Of a stretch of 64,000 nt of DNA, positions 34,747 to 43,598 are shown in pieces (positions within the stretch are counted from its first letter, which is position 1; each line of letters opens with the position of its first letter). This DNA is from an uncultured Pseudomonadota bacterium (GTDB lineage Bacteria; Pseudomonadota; Gammaproteobacteria; Methylococcales; Methylomonadaceae). The position numbers and the translations under genes were made by a program. The stretch is taken from NCBI GenBank assembly GCA_903918375.1, contig CAIXED010000041.1:1-64000 (forward strand). The letters run 5' to 3'. A model generated the notes under the pieces. The model did not search any database. It saw only the letters and a list, made by a program, of their open reading frames with translations, and was not told where the DNA came from.

Positions 34747-35994
34747 TTAATTGACGGTTTCAATCCAGCTGCATCGATCATGGACAATCGGTGCGGTTTT
34801 TTCATTGGCAATCCCTTTAGCAATTAAGGCAATCACTCTGTCATCGGTATCGTAGCCAATATGGGCTTCCATCGGATTAGCCAGCTTGCCAAAGCCAAAA
34901 GCATCATAAATTTTGGCGACATTGATGTTGATGTTAGTGACGTTAATGCATAAACGCGAGTCTAAGTATTTGTTTACAAATTGAGTCGGAATCGAGTAGC
35001 TCAACAAATCGTTAGGGTCGCTGAAAGCAATAATCGAGGTTTTAGCTAACATCCTGTCAGCATACTTAGCGCCATTGGTTTGGCAATAAGCATTGGCTTG
35101 ATTACTGATTTCTGGCATGGTTCTACCCAATTGCAGCATTGGCAATTGATTAGACATCATGTAAATAGGAACTTCCTTGTTTTTCAATACGTTAGCAACG
35201 GCGGCGTAGTAGGGGGCTGTTTCGCCTTTACCAAGAATAGAGGCGATACGCTGCAAGCCATCGATAGTGATTCGGCTACCTAAGCTGTGAGAAACAAAGC
35301 CATAACTATCGTTATAAAACGGTGTGATGTCTTTTGATGAACAGACTTGATGGGCTTCATCAGGGAGATTATCCCAGCCGCCACTAATCATCCAGCAAAA
35401 CGACTGAGCAAAAGACACCAAAATATCTTCGCGTTTTTCGCCTAGATAAATAATCGGATCTGGGCTGGTATCGTTAGAGAATTTCTTAAGTAAATCATTC
35501 ACTTCCGCGCGTCGAAACGATTGATCGCCCGAATTATCATAAGCTAAAAATTCTTTATCTTTGTCGGTAATTTCCGACCAAGTTAATTCGTAAAACAGTA
35601 ATTCTTGTTGATTGGTTTTGTTTAGATACCGGCTGATTCTAAGATTACCGAGATGCTTCGATGTGTCTTTAGGATCGGTCAACGAGATATTTTTATGACT
35701 TTTAGTTGTGACATTCAAATCGAGTTCTTTAGTGAGTTTTTCCAAGAACTGGGTTGAATAGCCTGGCAGATGATGACCAACACCATGCACCATCATTAAT
35801 TTCATTTTGCGGTCAGTGTGTTCAAGCTGTGGCTTGAGGCCGGTAAATTTTTCGCCCCAAATTTCACAAACTCGATTATCGTCCTGATCTTGTTTTTCTA
35901 ACACGGCTTCAGCAATACCTTTGCCAATACTTGAGCAACCGGTTAGTAAAATAAAAAAGGTTAAAGCTAAAATTTTAAAGTTAATTAATCGCAT
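34747..35994 (-). CDS. Lipoprotein with alpha/beta-hydrolase features
   Basis: The 415-residue protein has a lipoprotein signal with lipobox LTGC (Cys20). Residues 66-75 (LMMVHGVGHH) look like the strand and oxyanion loop of an alpha/beta hydrolase, and YGFVSHSLGSR puts a likely nucleophile at Ser237 in an SHSLG motif. It could be a membrane-anchored esterase or lipase. I do not recognise a named family. The start ATG is 62 bases from the dif-like site, pointing away from it. It is convergent with nothing and has feoA upstream on the same strand about 50 bases beyond its stop. Confidence 0.65.
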   Translation of the reverse strand: MRLINFKILALTFFILLTGCSSIGKGIAEAVLEKQDQDDNRVCEIWGEKFTGLKPQLEHTDRKMKLMMVHGVGHHLPGYSTQFLEKLTKELDLNVTTKSHKNISLTDPKDTSKHLGNLRISRYLNKTNQQELLFYELTWSEITDKDKEFLAYDNSGDQSFRRAEVNDLLKKFSNDTSPDPIIYLGEKREDILVSFAQSFCWMISGGWDNLPDEAHQVCSSKDITPFYNDSYGFVSHSLGSRITIDGLQRIASILGKGETAPYYAAVANVLKNKEVPIYMMSNQLPMLQLGRTMPEISNQANAYCQTNGAKYADRMLAKTSIIAFSDPNDLLSYSIPTQFVNKYLDSRLCINVTNININVAKIYDAFGFGKLANPMEAHIGYDTDDRVIALIAKGIANEKTAPIVHDRCSWIETVN

Positions 35995-36055
35995 ATCGCT
36001 TATTAGAAAATAGTCGTAGATGTAAGTTTACAGGTGTTTTCAATAAGCTTCTATA

Positions 36056-36083
36056 ACTTCGTATAATCAATATTATGTTAAAT
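36056..36083 (+). other. dif: dif-like chromosome dimer resolution site
   Basis: Aligned to E. coli dif, 22 of 28 bases match. The XerC arm ACTTCGTATAA (36056-36066) has four differences, the central six are TCAATA, and the XerD arm TTATGTTAAAT (36073-36083) is identical. XerCD recombines such sites to resolve chromosome dimers, with FtsK present. It lies in the gap between two divergent genes, and the strand composition of the window changes sign around this region, as expected at a replication terminus. xerC and xerD are not in the window. Confidence 0.85.
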
Positions 36084-36127
36084 AATTGCATTAGGCGATT
36101 ATGCAACACAAACTTCTGAGCAACTTG

Positions 36128-37171
36128 TTAGCGCTTAAAGCTGATGTAACGTCTTAATGGTGAATCCGCGGACCAGACAAATGCTTCGCTGTAATAATGC
36201 ATCAGCGCCAAATAGCCAAACAAACCAAGCGTAATCGCTTTGTAAACTTCACGATTAAACAGCGTCACCATTAACCAATTAATCAAATCATTGCCATACG
36301 CTTGTAACAGATAAGTTAACAGCACCGACAATAACGGCAAAACCAACACCACTGGCAAATGGCAAACTTTCGCCAATCGATATAAACGATGTTCCGTATG
36401 ACCACCATGGCGATTGTAATCATGGGTCACGTAAAAACTGTATGCGGTGATGTCATGTACCAAACGCGGCATCAAAATCGCCAAGAAATAATACTGCTCA
36501 CGGTACAAATACCAGCTAACAATCACCAACAAGGTATTGGCCCATAAAAACTGCAGTCCCCGCGAATTATCGATATAGCGCTGGCAAAACACTGTGCTGA
36601 TTAACAATAACAGCGTAAAACCACTGGCTAAATTCAACACTATTTGCGCTTGATCATCTTCCAAACTGTTGTTCAAGAAAATGCCGATATAAATAAAAAT
36701 CCCCGCCAACACGCTTAACACCACTTGAAAATTAAAAGCGGTTATCGGCAACTTACAAACCGCTTTGGCAACCCCATGTTGTTGTTTTAAAACGTGATAA
36801 ACCGTCCAGCAGGCGGTAATGATGTACAAGACTTTATAGGGAATAAACAAACTGCCAATCCCAAAAAACACCGAAATAAACACCGTCATCGCGATCAATT
36901 TGAATTTAAAAGCGCGGAGATATTCGCGGTGGCTGACCAATAACAAGCTACTAGCGATAATATGCGGCGTACCAAATAGCAATTGAAACAACAAAAAATG
37001 CCCGGGACTGTTCGGTAAGTTGTCGCGTAACGCAAAATCGAAACCAAATTGATCGATTAATTGCAGCGCTAAACACAGCGGCACGATGGCATACAGACTT
37101 AATAAAAAACCAAAAGATACCGCCAATTTCGGCTTATCCTGTTCAGGAAAAGTAAGGCTTGTTGCAGACAC
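36128..37171 (-). CDS. Multi-pass membrane protein with conserved His motifs, unknown
   Basis: The 347-residue protein has about eight to ten predicted transmembrane segments. Histidine-containing motifs lie near the membrane faces: FGTPHIIASSL, TVYHVLKQQHGVAK, RLVHDITAYSFYVTHDYNRHGGHTEH. The clustered His residues recall membrane di-iron or carotenoid-cleavage type enzymes, but no known signature is complete, so the activity is open. The start is GTG at 37171 with AGGTGA five bases upstream. It is divergent from the CinA-like gene and is the nearest gene on the right of dif. Confidence 0.65.
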   Translation of the reverse strand: MSATSLTFPEQDKPKLAVSFGFLLSLYAIVPLCLALQLIDQFGFDFALRDNLPNSPGHFLLFQLLFGTPHIIASSLLLVSHREYLRAFKFKLIAMTVFISVFFGIGSLFIPYKVLYIITACWTVYHVLKQQHGVAKAVCKLPITAFNFQVVLSVLAGIFIYIGIFLNNSLEDDQAQIVLNLASGFTLLLLISTVFCQRYIDNSRGLQFLWANTLLVIVSWYLYREQYYFLAILMPRLVHDITAYSFYVTHDYNRHGGHTEHRLYRLAKVCHLPVVLVLPLLSVLLTYLLQAYGNDLINWLMVTLFNREVYKAITLGLFGYLALMHYYSEAFVWSADSPLRRYISFKR

Positions 37172-37229
37172 CGTATCACCTATTGTTGTTATTGTTGGCT
37201 GGGGCGGCCTATTATCGCTATTTCACTTG

Positions 37230-37748
37230 ATGACTCAACCCTTAATGACAGCTGATACCCAAACATTAATCGCCAATTTAAAATCACTTTTAGTCGAAAA
37301 AGGCTTAAAAATCGCCGTTGCGGAAAGTATTACCTGCGGCAATTTACAAGCGGCTTTTGGTTCGATCAGTGGTGCCTCGGCGTTTTTTGAAGGCGGGATG
37401 ACGGTTTATAGCTCGCAACAAAAAAGCCGCTTACTGAATATCGATCCACAACATGCCGCCTCAGTGAATAGCGTATCAGCCCAAGTCGCCAGCGAATTGG
37501 CTAAAGGCATCTGTGAGAAATTTCAGGTTAATATCGGCATCGGCACCACTGGTTATGCCGAACCCAACACCGAACAGCAGATTGCTGAGCCAATTGCTTA
37601 TATTGCGTTATGGCATAATCAAAGCGAAGTTGCTAAGCAAACCATTGATGGCAAAAATTTAAACCGTCAACAAATGCAGGACAAAGTGGTGAAAACTGCC
37701 TTGCAAGCCTTGTTGAACTACTTACAAACCCTACCTAAACATTTATGA
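37230..37748 (+). CDS. CinA C-terminal-type nicotinamide-nucleotide amidohydrolase
   Basis: The domain deamidates NMN to nicotinic acid mononucleotide in NAD recycling (PncC). The sequence has LKIAVAESITCGNLQAAFGSISGASAFFEGGMTVYSSQQK and GIGTTGYAEPN, the family core, though the usual TxGxxGP is replaced by TTGYAEP, so activity is not certain. I chose ATG 37230 (172 residues); ATG 37245 is equally possible. The longer frame running into the divergent gene is unlikely. The HIT gene overlaps its end as ATGA. Confidence 0.8.
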   Translation: MTQPLMTADTQTLIANLKSLLVEKGLKIAVAESITCGNLQAAFGSISGASAFFEGGMTVYSSQQKSRLLNIDPQHAASVNSVSAQVASELAKGICEKFQVNIGIGTTGYAEPNTEQQIAEPIAYIALWHNQSEVAKQTIDGKNLNRQQMQDKVVKTALQALLNYLQTLPKHL

Positions 37749-38161
37749 CTTTCCAACTCCACCCTCGCCTCGCTCAAGACTGTTTCAAAATAGGCTCACT
37801 TGGCCTTTGCGAATTATTAATGATGAACGATAGCCAATATCCTTGGTTGATTTTAGTTCCCCGTCGCGAAGCTCGGGAAATCTACCAATTGAATGCCCTT
37901 GACCGACAAACGCTATTAGACGAATCCTGTTTAATCGCTGAAACCTTACAAAATCTATATCAACCCGACAAACTCAATATCGCTGCGATTGGCAACTTAG
38001 TACCGCAATTACACATCCATCACGTCGCTCGCTATCAAACCGATAAAGCTTGGCCAGCACCGATTTGGGGAAAACTGCCGCCCTGCCCTTATGAAGAGCA
38101 AACAGCTCAGCAAACCATTTTGAAAATTCAACAAGCACTAGGCTTGTTCAACAGTAACTAA
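37745..38161 (+). CDS. HIT-domain protein
   Basis: The 138-residue protein is a histidine-triad family member: LHPRLAQDCFKIGSLGLCELLMMNDSQYPWLILVPRR in the first half and the triad motif QLHIHHVARY (normally H-x-H-x-H) in the second. These proteins hydrolyse nucleotide phosphoramidates or phosphoanhydrides. It is coupled to the CinA-like gene by a four-base ATGA overlap, consistent with nucleotide salvage. Confidence 0.88.
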   Translation: MTFQLHPRLAQDCFKIGSLGLCELLMMNDSQYPWLILVPRREAREIYQLNALDRQTLLDESCLIAETLQNLYQPDKLNIAAIGNLVPQLHIHHVARYQTDKAWPAPIWGKLPPCPYEEQTAQQTILKIQQALGLFNSN

Positions 38162-38293
38162 AAAATGTTTTTTGCAATATTCAAACCCACTAAGTTACAT
38201 TGTTAGCTGTATTGTGACAGCGTACTGCCCATCTCGCTAAGGGCAGCTAACTTGACGGCGTTACCCATTTACTTTTCTGTAACTAATTTAACC

Positions 38294-39385
38294 ATGAAAA
38301 AAACAGACTTTTCTAACCTTGCTTTTGTTCGTGATTTTTTTCAGCGATTCTTGCCTAATTCACAAGTAGTGGCATTAGCGATTATTTTATTGGTTGGCTC
38401 CTTTTTAATTTATAGCTTGGCCGGATTATTAATGCCAGTATTTTCCTCTGTGGTATTAGCCTATTTATTAGAAGGATTAGTTACTCGAACAGAAAACCGC
38501 AACATACCAAGACTGGTCGGCGTTTATCTAGTGTTCTCAGGCTTTCTAGCAGCATTAGGCTTTGTATTATTTGTATTATTGCCTATGGTTTCCGAACAAA
38601 CTGTGCAGTTAGTACAAAGAATTCCCGAAATCGTTGCCAGCGCTCAAATCGAAATCATGCGTCTGCCAGAAAAACACCCAGAATTAATTAGCGATATTCA
38701 AATTAAAGAGATTTTGTTCTCAATACAACAAGATTTAATCCGCTACGGCCAAAACATTATTTCAGGCTCTGCAAAATCGTTTGCCGGCTTAGTCGCAGCA
38801 ATCATTTATTTATTCTTAGTGCCGATGATGGTGTTCTTTTTCTTAAAAGATAAAAGTACCCTGCTAAATTGGTTTGAGCAATTCTTACCAACTGACCGCA
38901 ATTTAATTTTAAGCGTCTGGCAAGAAGTCGATGCTCAAATTGCCAACTATATTCGCGGTAAATTTTTAGAAGTGTTTATTTTATGGGCAGCCAGTTACTT
39001 AACTTTTTCATTGCTTGATTTGAATTACGCCATGTTATTGGCGGTATTAATGGGATTATCGGTAATGATTCCTTATGTTGGCGCAACTTTAGTCACCTTC
39101 CCTGTTCTAGGCGTCGCTTATGTGCAGTGGAGTGGTAGCCAGGGTGATGAATTTATGTATGTAATTATTGCTTACTCATTAATTCAAGCCATTGATGGGG
39201 TTATGTTGGTACCTTTATTATTCTCCGAAGCCGTTAATTTGCACCCGATAGCGATTATTGTCGCTATTTTGTTCTTTGGTGGGGTTTGGGGATTTTGGGG
39301 GGTATTTTTTGCGATTCCATTGGCGACTTTAGTTAAGGCCGTTTTGACAGCCTGGCCGAAATTGGATGCTGTGGTGGTGAATTAA
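38294..39385 (+). CDS. AI-2E family transporter (PerM-like permease)
   Basis: The 363-residue protein has two N-terminal membrane segments, a soluble helical part (MVSEQTVQLVQRIPEIVASAQIEIMRLPEKHP), and a C-terminal membrane block with LDLNYAMLLAVLMGLSVMIPYVGATLVTFPV and EAVNLHPIAIIVAILFFGGVWGFWGVFFAIPLATLVKAV, the usual UPF0118 signature. Family members export signals or act as sodium/proton antiporters; the substrate here is unknown. ATG 38294 is chosen over an upstream start at 38252. Its last four bases overlap the convergent nirJ stop. Confidence 0.88.
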   Translation: MKKTDFSNLAFVRDFFQRFLPNSQVVALAIILLVGSFLIYSLAGLLMPVFSSVVLAYLLEGLVTRTENRNIPRLVGVYLVFSGFLAALGFVLFVLLPMVSEQTVQLVQRIPEIVASAQIEIMRLPEKHPELISDIQIKEILFSIQQDLIRYGQNIISGSAKSFAGLVAAIIYLFLVPMMVFFFLKDKSTLLNWFEQFLPTDRNLILSVWQEVDAQIANYIRGKFLEVFILWAASYLTFSLLDLNYAMLLAVLMGLSVMIPYVGATLVTFPVLGVAYVQWSGSQGDEFMYVIIAYSLIQAIDGVMLVPLLFSEAVNLHPIAIIVAILFFGGVWGFWGVFFAIPLATLVKAVLTAWPKLDAVVVN

Positions 39386-40545
39386 ATTAGAGGTACATTT
39401 AACACGACTGGATTAATCTCCTCATCCTCCAAATAACAGCCTGGATCCTCCGCCCAAAAATCCCCTGTCATTTGCTGCGCTCTAGTTCGGGTATTACCAT
39501 TACAAATCGCTTGATAATCACAACTGGCGCATCGGCCTTTTAAGGGTCTGGGCGAGGCTTTTAAACCGGCCATTAACGGGTCGGAAACATCCTGCCAGAT
39601 TTCAGAAAAGGCGCGTTGTTTGACGTTGCCGAGGTTGTAATGCCACCAAAATGTGTCGGGGTGGACGTTGCCGAGGTTGTCGATATTGGCGACATTAACC
39701 CCAGAGGCATTGCCGCCCCATTGCTCTAATTTGGCTTGGATATGCTCAGCGCGTTCGGGGAAATGGCGTTTGACCCAGTGTAAAAAATACACGGCGTCGG
39801 CGTCGTTATTGCCGGTTACCACTTCGCGGTGTAATCCTTGCTGTTCCCACGCCAAGGCTTTGTTAAACAACGCGTCCATCACTTGCCGAGTTAATAAAAA
39901 CTCGGCATCGTCTTTGCGGTTTTTGTTGCCGCGTCCGCCGTAGTTGAGGTGCGAGAGATAGAATTTATCGATGTCTTCATCGTCCATCAATTGCAGCATG
40001 GCGGGAAAATCGCTGGCGTTGTCTTGGGTTAAGGTGAAGCGTATTCCGGCTTTAATCCCGTGTTCACGACATAAACGAATCCCCGCTAATGAAGCATCAA
40101 ACGAGCCTTGTTTTTGGCGAAATTTGTCATGAGCATCGCGCATGCCATCCAGACTGACACCAATATATTGGTAATTAATGGCGGCGATTTGCTCGATGTT
40201 GTCGGGCGTAATCAAAGTGCCGTTACTGGATAAGGCGACATAAAAGCCCATGTCTTTGGCGCGTTGTGAGATAGCGAAAATATCGGGATGTAGCAAGGGT
40301 TCGCCGCCGGACAAAATCAACACGGGGACTTTAAAGGCTTTTAAGTCGTCCATGACTTGGTAAATTTCGTTGGTGCTTAATTCACCGGGGAAATGGATGT
40401 CTGCCGAGGTGGTGTAGCAATGTTTGCAGGTTAAATTACAGCGGCGGATTAAATTCCAAATCACCACCGGCCCTGACGGTTTGCGCGCTGTGGTTAATGG
40501 CGTGGGATGGACTACTTCACGCATGTATTGGCTTAATCGAAACAT
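39382..40545 (-). CDS. nirJ: Heme d1 biosynthesis radical SAM protein NirJ
   Basis: NirJ removes the propionate side chains of didecarboxysiroheme to make heme d1. The 387-residue protein has the radical SAM CNLTCKHCYTTS motif near residue 36, LSGGEPLLHPD, and the C-terminal SPASM-like cysteines CASCDYQAICNGNTRTRA. It is the last gene of the nir cluster on this strand, with its ATG overlapping the previous gene stop as TAATG. Confidence 0.93.
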   Translation of the reverse strand: MFRLSQYMREVVHPTPLTTARKPSGPVVIWNLIRRCNLTCKHCYTTSADIHFPGELSTNEIYQVMDDLKAFKVPVLILSGGEPLLHPDIFAISQRAKDMGFYVALSSNGTLITPDNIEQIAAINYQYIGVSLDGMRDAHDKFRQKQGSFDASLAGIRLCREHGIKAGIRFTLTQDNASDFPAMLQLMDDEDIDKFYLSHLNYGGRGNKNRKDDAEFLLTRQVMDALFNKALAWEQQGLHREVVTGNNDADAVYFLHWVKRHFPERAEHIQAKLEQWGGNASGVNVANIDNLGNVHPDTFWWHYNLGNVKQRAFSEIWQDVSDPLMAGLKASPRPLKGRCASCDYQAICNGNTRTRAQQMTGDFWAEDPGCYLEDEEINPVVLNVPLI

Positions 40546-41018
40546 TATCCCGCTATCCTTAATCCGGTTTTTTTGAGAATTTTGCTGCTGTATAACACTT
40601 GATGATCACGGGCATGAGCGCCCAATAACTCGGCAATGATTGCTACCTGTTGTTCGGCAGCATCTTCGGTTTTGCCGTGTACCATCGCAAACAGGTTATA
40701 GCGCCAATCCGGTAAATGTCTTGGTCTATGGTAGCAATGACTGACAAACGGCAAGGCGGCGACTTGTGCGCCCAACTCATCAATCAAAGCATCGTCAACA
40801 TCCCACACCGTCATGCCGTTGTAGCGGTAGCCGATTTTGTAATGATTGGGCACCGCGCCAATCCGACGAATCACGCCACTGTTTTGCATGGCGGTCATCC
40901 GTTGCATGACTTCATCAGCGCTGATGCCTAATTGTTCTGCCACCGCTTGATAGGGCTCGGCAATCAGCGGCAAACCGGCTTGGGTGGCTTGGATAATTTG
41001 TCTGTCGATGGCGTCCAT
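40545..41018 (-). CDS. nirH: Siroheme decarboxylase subunit NirH-like
   Basis: One of four AsnC/Lrp-like paralogs that in this pathway decarboxylate siroheme to 12,18-didecarboxysiroheme, not control transcription. The 157-residue protein has the winged-helix opening DAIDRQIIQATQAGLPLIAEPYQAVAEQLGIS and the C-terminal RYNLFAMVHGKTEDAAEQQ, with HCYHRPRHLPDW. The RPRHLP motif holds the histidine that is important in this family. Position directly before nirJ fits nirH. Confidence 0.85.
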   Translation of the reverse strand: MDAIDRQIIQATQAGLPLIAEPYQAVAEQLGISADEVMQRMTAMQNSGVIRRIGAVPNHYKIGYRYNGMTVWDVDDALIDELGAQVAALPFVSHCYHRPRHLPDWRYNLFAMVHGKTEDAAEQQVAIIAELLGAHARDHQVLYSSKILKKTGLRIAG

Positions 41019-41020
41019 GA

Positions 41021-41464
41021 TTAAGCCTCTAGCTGTAAGCCGACGTAGTATTCACTGATTTTGGGCATGTTGTAGACCCGTAAACCGGTTTGCTGTTCGA
41101 TGTTGGCAATCACGCTGGCGACTTGTTCGCGGTGTTCGGTGGCGAGTACAAACCACATATTCAAGGCGTGGTTACGGGCGTAGTTGTGGGCGACTTCGGG
41201 GAAGGCGTTGACGATGTCGGTGACTTCGTCAAATCGTTGCTCTGGCACTTTGATTGCTGCCAGCGTTAAAGCGCCGCCCATTTGTTCGGCATGAAATATC
41301 GGCCCAAAACGACTTAATACGCCGTCGGCTAATAATTTTTCTAGCCGCGTTAATAATTCCGCTTGTTCTATGCCCAAAGTTTCCGCCACTTGTCGATAAG
41401 GCGAGACGCAGATAGGAAAGCCCTGTTGTAAATAATTGATGATGCGTTTATCGAGCTGATCCAT
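41021..41464 (-). CDS. nirG: Siroheme decarboxylase subunit NirG-like
   Basis: This is a 147-residue AsnC-type paralog: MDQLDKRIINYLQQGFPICVSPYRQVAETLGIEQ at the front and HNYARNHALNMWFVLATEHREQV at the end. ATG 41464 is preferred; a longer open frame to 41533 lies inside the next gene. NirG pairs with NirH in the heterodimeric enzyme. Assignment of G versus D rests on gene order. Confidence 0.8.
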   Translation of the reverse strand: MDQLDKRIINYLQQGFPICVSPYRQVAETLGIEQAELLTRLEKLLADGVLSRFGPIFHAEQMGGALTLAAIKVPEQRFDEVTDIVNAFPEVAHNYARNHALNMWFVLATEHREQVASVIANIEQQTGLRVYNMPKISEYYVGLQLEA

Positions 41465-41468
41465 AAGA

Positions 41469-41951
41469 CTAAGGTTTAGGTTGATAAATAGCGCCACGTT
41501 GTTTGAAACAGCGGCGACTAAACAGGATTTCACTGCGATATTGGCTTAACTCACAGGCTTGTTGCAACTCGGCCCATTGCTGTAACACGGTGTCGCGGTC
41601 TTTGCCGTGAATCATGCAATACAAGTTGTAAGGCCAGCGTTCGCCTTGTTGCGGGCGTTGATAACAAAGATTAACGAAGCTGTGTTGGATGATTTTGGCG
41701 GCTATGCTGTCAATCAAAGCCATCGGCACCGCGATCACGATCATGGCATTGGCGCGATAACCGAGTGGGCGGTGTTTCACCACCACGCACCAGCGTTTAA
41801 TCAAAGCTTGATTTTTTAACCGCACCAGCCGATCAATCACTTGTTGTTCATCCAAACCCAATTGCTCGGCAATCTGCAAATAAGGTCTAGCGACGATGGG
41901 CAAGCCTTGCTGGACGGCGGCCAGCAATTGGTAATCTAAATCATCAATCAT
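41469..41951 (-). CDS. nirL: Siroheme decarboxylase subunit NirL-like
   Basis: This is a 160-residue AsnC-type paralog: DLDYQLLAAVQQGLPIVARPYLQIAEQLGLDEQQ, then CYQRPQQGERWPYNLYCMIHGKDRDTV, most like the NirH/NirL type with its RPY/WPYNLY region. It overlaps the NirD-like gene by eight bases and ends four bases before the NirG-like start. Confidence 0.82.
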   Translation of the reverse strand: MIDDLDYQLLAAVQQGLPIVARPYLQIAEQLGLDEQQVIDRLVRLKNQALIKRWCVVVKHRPLGYRANAMIVIAVPMALIDSIAAKIIQHSFVNLCYQRPQQGERWPYNLYCMIHGKDRDTVLQQWAELQQACELSQYRSEILFSRRCFKQRGAIYQPKP

Positions 41952-42399
41952 TGAGGTTTAGCTCGAATCCCAGATTGATGTAGTAATCAGCCAGCATCGG
42001 CAACAACATCGCCGCATAGCCGGTTTGCTGTTCAATCTCGCTAATCAGGGTTTCTAATTGCCCGCTGTCATCGGCCATTAACACGAACCACAGATTAAAG
42101 CGGTTTTCGCGTTCGTAGTTGTGGTTGACGTTGGGATAGGCGCTGATTAAATCGGCGACTCGCTGTAAATCCGCTTCGGGAATCGCCATTGCCACTAAAG
42201 CGCTGGCACCGATGGAGTTAGGGGTGATGACAGGCCCGATGCGGCTAATGTAATTTTGCTGTGACAGGCTTTGAAATGCCGATAACACTTGGTCTTCGCT
42301 GACGCCTAATTGCTCGGCTATGCTTAGATAAGGCGTTGCCGTTAACGGGAAATCCTGCTGATAGTTATTCAGCAATTGCTTGTGTAACGGCGAAAGCAT
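41944..42399 (-). CDS. nirD: Siroheme decarboxylase subunit NirD-like
   Basis: This is a 151-residue AsnC-type paralog: LHKQLLNNYQQDFPLTATPYLSIAEQLGVSEDQ and NHNYERENRFNLWFVLMADDSGQ. The opening LLNNYQQDFPL is typical of NirD. It is first of the D-L-G-H set and starts three bases after the nirF stop. Confidence 0.85.
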   Translation of the reverse strand: MLSPLHKQLLNNYQQDFPLTATPYLSIAEQLGVSEDQVLSAFQSLSQQNYISRIGPVITPNSIGASALVAMAIPEADLQRVADLISAYPNVNHNYERENRFNLWFVLMADDSGQLETLISEIEQQTGYAAMLLPMLADYYINLGFELNLND

Positions 42400-42402
42400 G
42401 AA

Positions 42403-43584
42403 TCACAAACCCAGTTGATTGGCGCGATTGCTAAAGAAAATCCCGCTCGGTTTTTGGGCGGCTAATTGAGCGGTTTGTTTGAAATCTTCGGTATCGTAAA
42501 CCACGACTTTGTCTTCATCACGCACCGCCACCCAAACCGCTTCACCGCGTGGGGTAAATTCCATGTGCAAAACCGCTTTGCCCGGTTGCAGGGTTTTCAG
42601 CACCGAAAAATCTTTGACATCAATCACTTGCAACAATTGATTATCAGGGAAGGCAAAATTAACCCAAACTTGACGAGCATCAGGACGGGACATTACAAAC
42701 ACTGGCTGACCAGCGACCGGAATCCGTTTCACTAATTGCCAATCGCGTTTATCAATCACCAATACTTCATGTTGCCCTACCGCTGGCACGAACAATAAAT
42801 CGCCAGCGACCGTCCAGCCTTCCAAATGCGGCATTTTGTAAACCGGTGTTTGTTCATCGTCTTTGCCGTAATCGGCCAAAATATGCTCAACACCTTGTTC
42901 CGGTTGCCATAAATCCAGCAAAGCCAAGCCTTTTTCGCCGAACAATCCAGCGGCATAGAAATGACCATCTGGGGTTAATAAGGCATCGTAAGGTTGTTTA
43001 CCGATATCGTTGAATTTTTGTACTTTAGGTTGACGAGGATTTTTAGCATCGATTAACCAGATTTGATTGCCTTCAAACAGGCTACAAACGAATTTTTGAC
43101 CTGGAGCATCGACTAAACCGACCACTTTCGAGAGTTTATTGTCATCACCGTAAACAGCGGGAATTTCGGCCAACAGTTCTAAAGTGTCGGCAGAGAATAA
43201 TTTAACCCCGCCCGGGGTGTAATTTGAAACCGCAATCACTTTGCCATCTTGAGAAATCGCGCCGCCAATGCTGTTGCCGGATTGGACGATGCGTTTTTCC
43301 AGCTTGTCTTGTAATAAATCGATTTTGCTTAAGCCACCATCACGACCAAACACATAGGCAAAGCGTTGATCGCGGGAGAAAACCACCGAAGCATGGGATA
43401 AATCACCAAGTTGGCTAATCCGGCTTAAAGTGGTGGCGGTGGTGGTATTGACCAACAACGCACTGCCCTGCTCGCGCTCAATCACTAAACCTAAATCACC
43501 ACTGCCGCGCGGCTCGGCGTTGCTATTGAAGGCGGTTAATAGGCTTAGCGCCAAAATCGTGGCACGAGATAAGACAGATTTCAT
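42403..43584 (-). CDS. nirF: Heme d1 biosynthesis protein NirF
   Basis: The 393-residue protein has a signal peptide (about 1-23) and an eight-bladed d1-type beta-propeller: LGLVIEREQGSALLVNTTT, GDLSHASVVFSRDQRFAYVFGRDGGLSKIDL, SNYTPGGVKLFSADTLELL, PHLEGWTVAGDLLFVPAVGQHEVLVIDK. NirF acts in the periplasm late in heme d1 assembly. There is no CxxCH, separating it from NirS and NirN. It follows the NirC-like cytochrome by 14 bases. Confidence 0.92.
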   Translation of the reverse strand: MKSVLSRATILALSLLTAFNSNAEPRGSGDLGLVIEREQGSALLVNTTTATTLSRISQLGDLSHASVVFSRDQRFAYVFGRDGGLSKIDLLQDKLEKRIVQSGNSIGGAISQDGKVIAVSNYTPGGVKLFSADTLELLAEIPAVYGDDNKLSKVVGLVDAPGQKFVCSLFEGNQIWLIDAKNPRQPKVQKFNDIGKQPYDALLTPDGHFYAAGLFGEKGLALLDLWQPEQGVEHILADYGKDDEQTPVYKMPHLEGWTVAGDLLFVPAVGQHEVLVIDKRDWQLVKRIPVAGQPVFVMSRPDARQVWVNFAFPDNQLLQVIDVKDFSVLKTLQPGKAVLHMEFTPRGEAVWVAVRDEDKVVVYDTEDFKQTAQLAAQKPSGIFFSNRANQLGL

Positions 43585-43598
43585 GGCGAGAATCGGGA

